Assembly (NCBI RefSeq): GCF_025971925.1
Contig: NZ_JAPDHV010000007.1
Coordinates: 82,228 to 146,227, forward strand
Source of the DNA: Chryseobacterium oryctis
GTDB taxonomy: Bacteria > Bacteroidota > Bacteroidia > Flavobacteriales > Weeksellaceae
Direction of reading: 5' to 3'
DNA length: 64,000 bases
The translations under genes were made by a program, and so were the position numbers. Positions 62,718 through 64,000 of this stretch are shown here, piece by piece; within the stretch, counting starts at the first letter, position 1, and each line of letters starts with the position of its first letter. The notes below the pieces were generated by a model. It was not told the origin of the DNA. It worked only from the letters and a program-made list of their open reading frames with translations, and did no database searches.

Positions 62718-64000
62718 TTAGAAAAGTTTAGACTTTTCGGTACTATTAAATTCTACAATTTTCCCGCTTTGTACTGTCATATTTTCCTTCTCGCTGAACA
62801 TCGAAACTTCTCCCGCTATTTCATTAGAAATTTCGGATTGTCTTTTAAAGTCTTTTTCTACCATTTCGGTTCTCATATCAGAAGTTTCTCTTATCTCTCC
62901 AGAAGCCGTCTGTACAATATCCGTTCCTGCCATAGAGGTAATATTATCGTTGGCAGAATTAGTAATATTTTCTCCTGCACTTACCGACACATCTTTACCT
63001 GCTGTCATTATGATATTCTCGCCAGCATTTACAGTAAAGCTCTTCGGTGCATTCACATTGATATTTCCTTGCCCATCCATCAGATAAGTATTTCCGCTTG
63101 GATCTTCGATGAAGACACTTCCTTCCGCATCATTCAGAATAATCTTCGTTCCGCTTCGTGTATGAATCACTTTCTTATCATTTCCTGAAGTGTGGTAGGA
63201 ACTTGTTTCGCTACCGTTATAATGCGTTCCCATGACAAAGGGTTTCTCGGCGTTTTGAGATTCAAATCCTACCAAAACTTCTTCGCCGATTTCGGGAATG
63301 AAATGGAATCCTTTTCCGCTTCCGGAATGCGGCTGAATCAATCGCAACCAAGGAGTTTTCTCACCTTTCTTTTCCTGCCAGGGAAATTGTACCCTTACTC
63401 TTCCCATTCCCATCGGGTCGTTATTATCGACTACTCTGGCAGGTTGCTCCTCTCCAAAAGGAATGGCTTCATCGGTCTGATAAGGAGCATTGAATAAATC
63501 CGGAATTCCTACAAACTCATTATAATAGGTATTGCCGTCGTGATAATGCTTGATTTCAATAATACGGTAGGTTTCCATCGCTTTTCCGTTGATGTCAATC
63601 AGTTTTGCTCGGCCTCCTATTTTTAGTTCAGGGTCTTTGCTTTTTCCTTTTACCAAAACCAGATTTTCCCTGTTTTCTTTTTCTCTTCTTACCGATTCTT
63701 TCAGTTCTTTATCTGTTCCTTCAGAAATTCCGGTATGGTTGAAATGCATTTCGGGCGTTTTCTTGTATACATTTTTCGATGCATTGATGGCAACTGCCTG
63801 AAAAGGATTTTCCTTGAACTGAACCTGTGCCGATGAGGACTGATTATCTACCTTGCTTCCGCCTTGGGCATCATATACTGAATAATTAAACTCCTGAGGT
63901 TTGATGTTCATTTCAAACTCAACCTCTATCAAATCTATATTTTCTTCCAAGGTTACAATCGGCTGTACTTTGTTTCCGAAAACCAATTGCTGTCCGTTAT
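62718..64000 (-). CDS. VgrG (T6SS spike), 5' end cut off by window edge
   Basis: At least 427 residues are visible, ending at the TAA at 62718. The frame stays open past 64000; a TTG at 63986 is inside it and is not the real start. Domains: the end of a gp27-like region, then gp5 OB (PARVVDNNDPMGMGRVRVQFPWQEKKGEKTPWLRLIQPHSGSGKGFHFIPEIGEEVLVGF). A long beta-needle follows with INVNAPKSFTVNAGENIIMTAGKDVSVSAGENI repeats. No effector is fused, so cargo is carried by the following genes. Confidence 0.92.
   Translation of the reverse strand, partial: NGQQLVFGNKVQPIVTLEENIDLIEVEFEMNIKPQEFNYSVYDAQGGSKVDNQSSSAQVQFKENPFQAVAINASKNVYKKTPEMHFNHTGISEGTDKELKESVRREKENRENLVLVKGKSKDPELKIGGRAKLIDINGKAMETYRIIEIKHYHDGNTYYNEFVGIPDLFNAPYQTDEAIPFGEEQPARVVDNNDPMGMGRVRVQFPWQEKKGEKTPWLRLIQPHSGSGKGFHFIPEIGEEVLVGFESQNAEKPFVMGTHYNGSETSSYHTSGNDKKVIHTRSGTKIILNDAEGSVFIEDPSGNTYLMDGQGNINVNAPKSFTVNAGENIIMTAGKDVSVSAGENITNSANDNITSMAGTDIVQTASGEIRETSDMRTEMVEKDFKRQSEISNEIAGEVSMFSEKENMTVQSGKIVEFNSTEKSKLF

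Noticed and set aside
1..64000. tRNA, rRNA genes and CRISPR arrays
   Set aside because: No cloverleaf-like or rRNA segments and no regularly spaced repeats were seen.

Overview
The window comes from a Bacteroidota genome, most likely a Flavobacteriia/Chryseobacterium-like bacterium. Supporting signs are the AT-rich DNA, TAnnTTTG-type promoter words with few strong Shine-Dalgarno sites, an IntDOT-like tyrosine recombinase, a DUF2931/DUF4280/OmpA type VI (T6SSiii-like) cargo locus, and an Afp/PVC-like extracellular contractile injection system (eCIS) of the Bacteroidota type.

Layout. (1) 1-25204, all minus strand: one long eCIS operon read from 25204 leftward. It encodes a tail terminator (DUF4255), sheath, two tube proteins, DUF5908, a LysM tube-baseplate adaptor, a VgrG-like spike, a PAAR tip, gp25, two giant baseplate (J-like) proteins, two lineage-specific structural candidates, a tape-measure protein, two peptidoglycan hydrolases, and two DUF4157 (eCIS_core) cargo proteins. 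The second DUF4157 protein runs off the left edge. The AAA+ ATPase usual in such loci is not in the window. (2) 25470-27593: a terminator hairpin followed by nested insertion sequences. (3) 27594-39062: a very AT-rich integrative element. At one end is a five-gene defence operon: XRE regulator, a nuclease-methyltransferase fusion, HsdS, a PtuA-like ATPase and a PtuB-like HNH nuclease. At the other end are a DUF3871 protein, a Sak4-like ATPase, a family-A-polymerase-like palm protein and a tyrosine integrase. (4) 39063-39758: an internally deleted IS copy. (5) 39900-42795: secreted proteins, including a vWA/Ig-like protein. (6) 43079-50797: two AraC-type regulators, then an SDR gene and a tightly packed operon ending in a Na+/H+ antiporter, a bestrophin and an LCIB-type carbonic anhydrase. 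(7) 50833-52566: an intact IS copy that has cut a lipoprotein gene. (8) 52567-64000, minus strand: a VgrG cargo locus with VgrG, a tiny overlapping gene, a Tle1-like lipase, a tandemly duplicated DUF2931 lipoprotein, LysM, PAAR-like DUF4280, a large OmpA-domain protein and accessory lipoproteins.

Most notable. The RM-S + PtuAB operon looks like a composite of a BcgI-like restriction-modification pair and Septu. The antiporter-bestrophin-LCIB run resembles, in a bacterium, the bicarbonate-channel/theta-carbonic-anhydrase partnership of algal CO2-concentrating systems. The IS family carries paired subterminal palindromes with a shared core (CGAATNNTCG) conserved between two diverged members. 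All calls come from reading the sequence; no database search was run.
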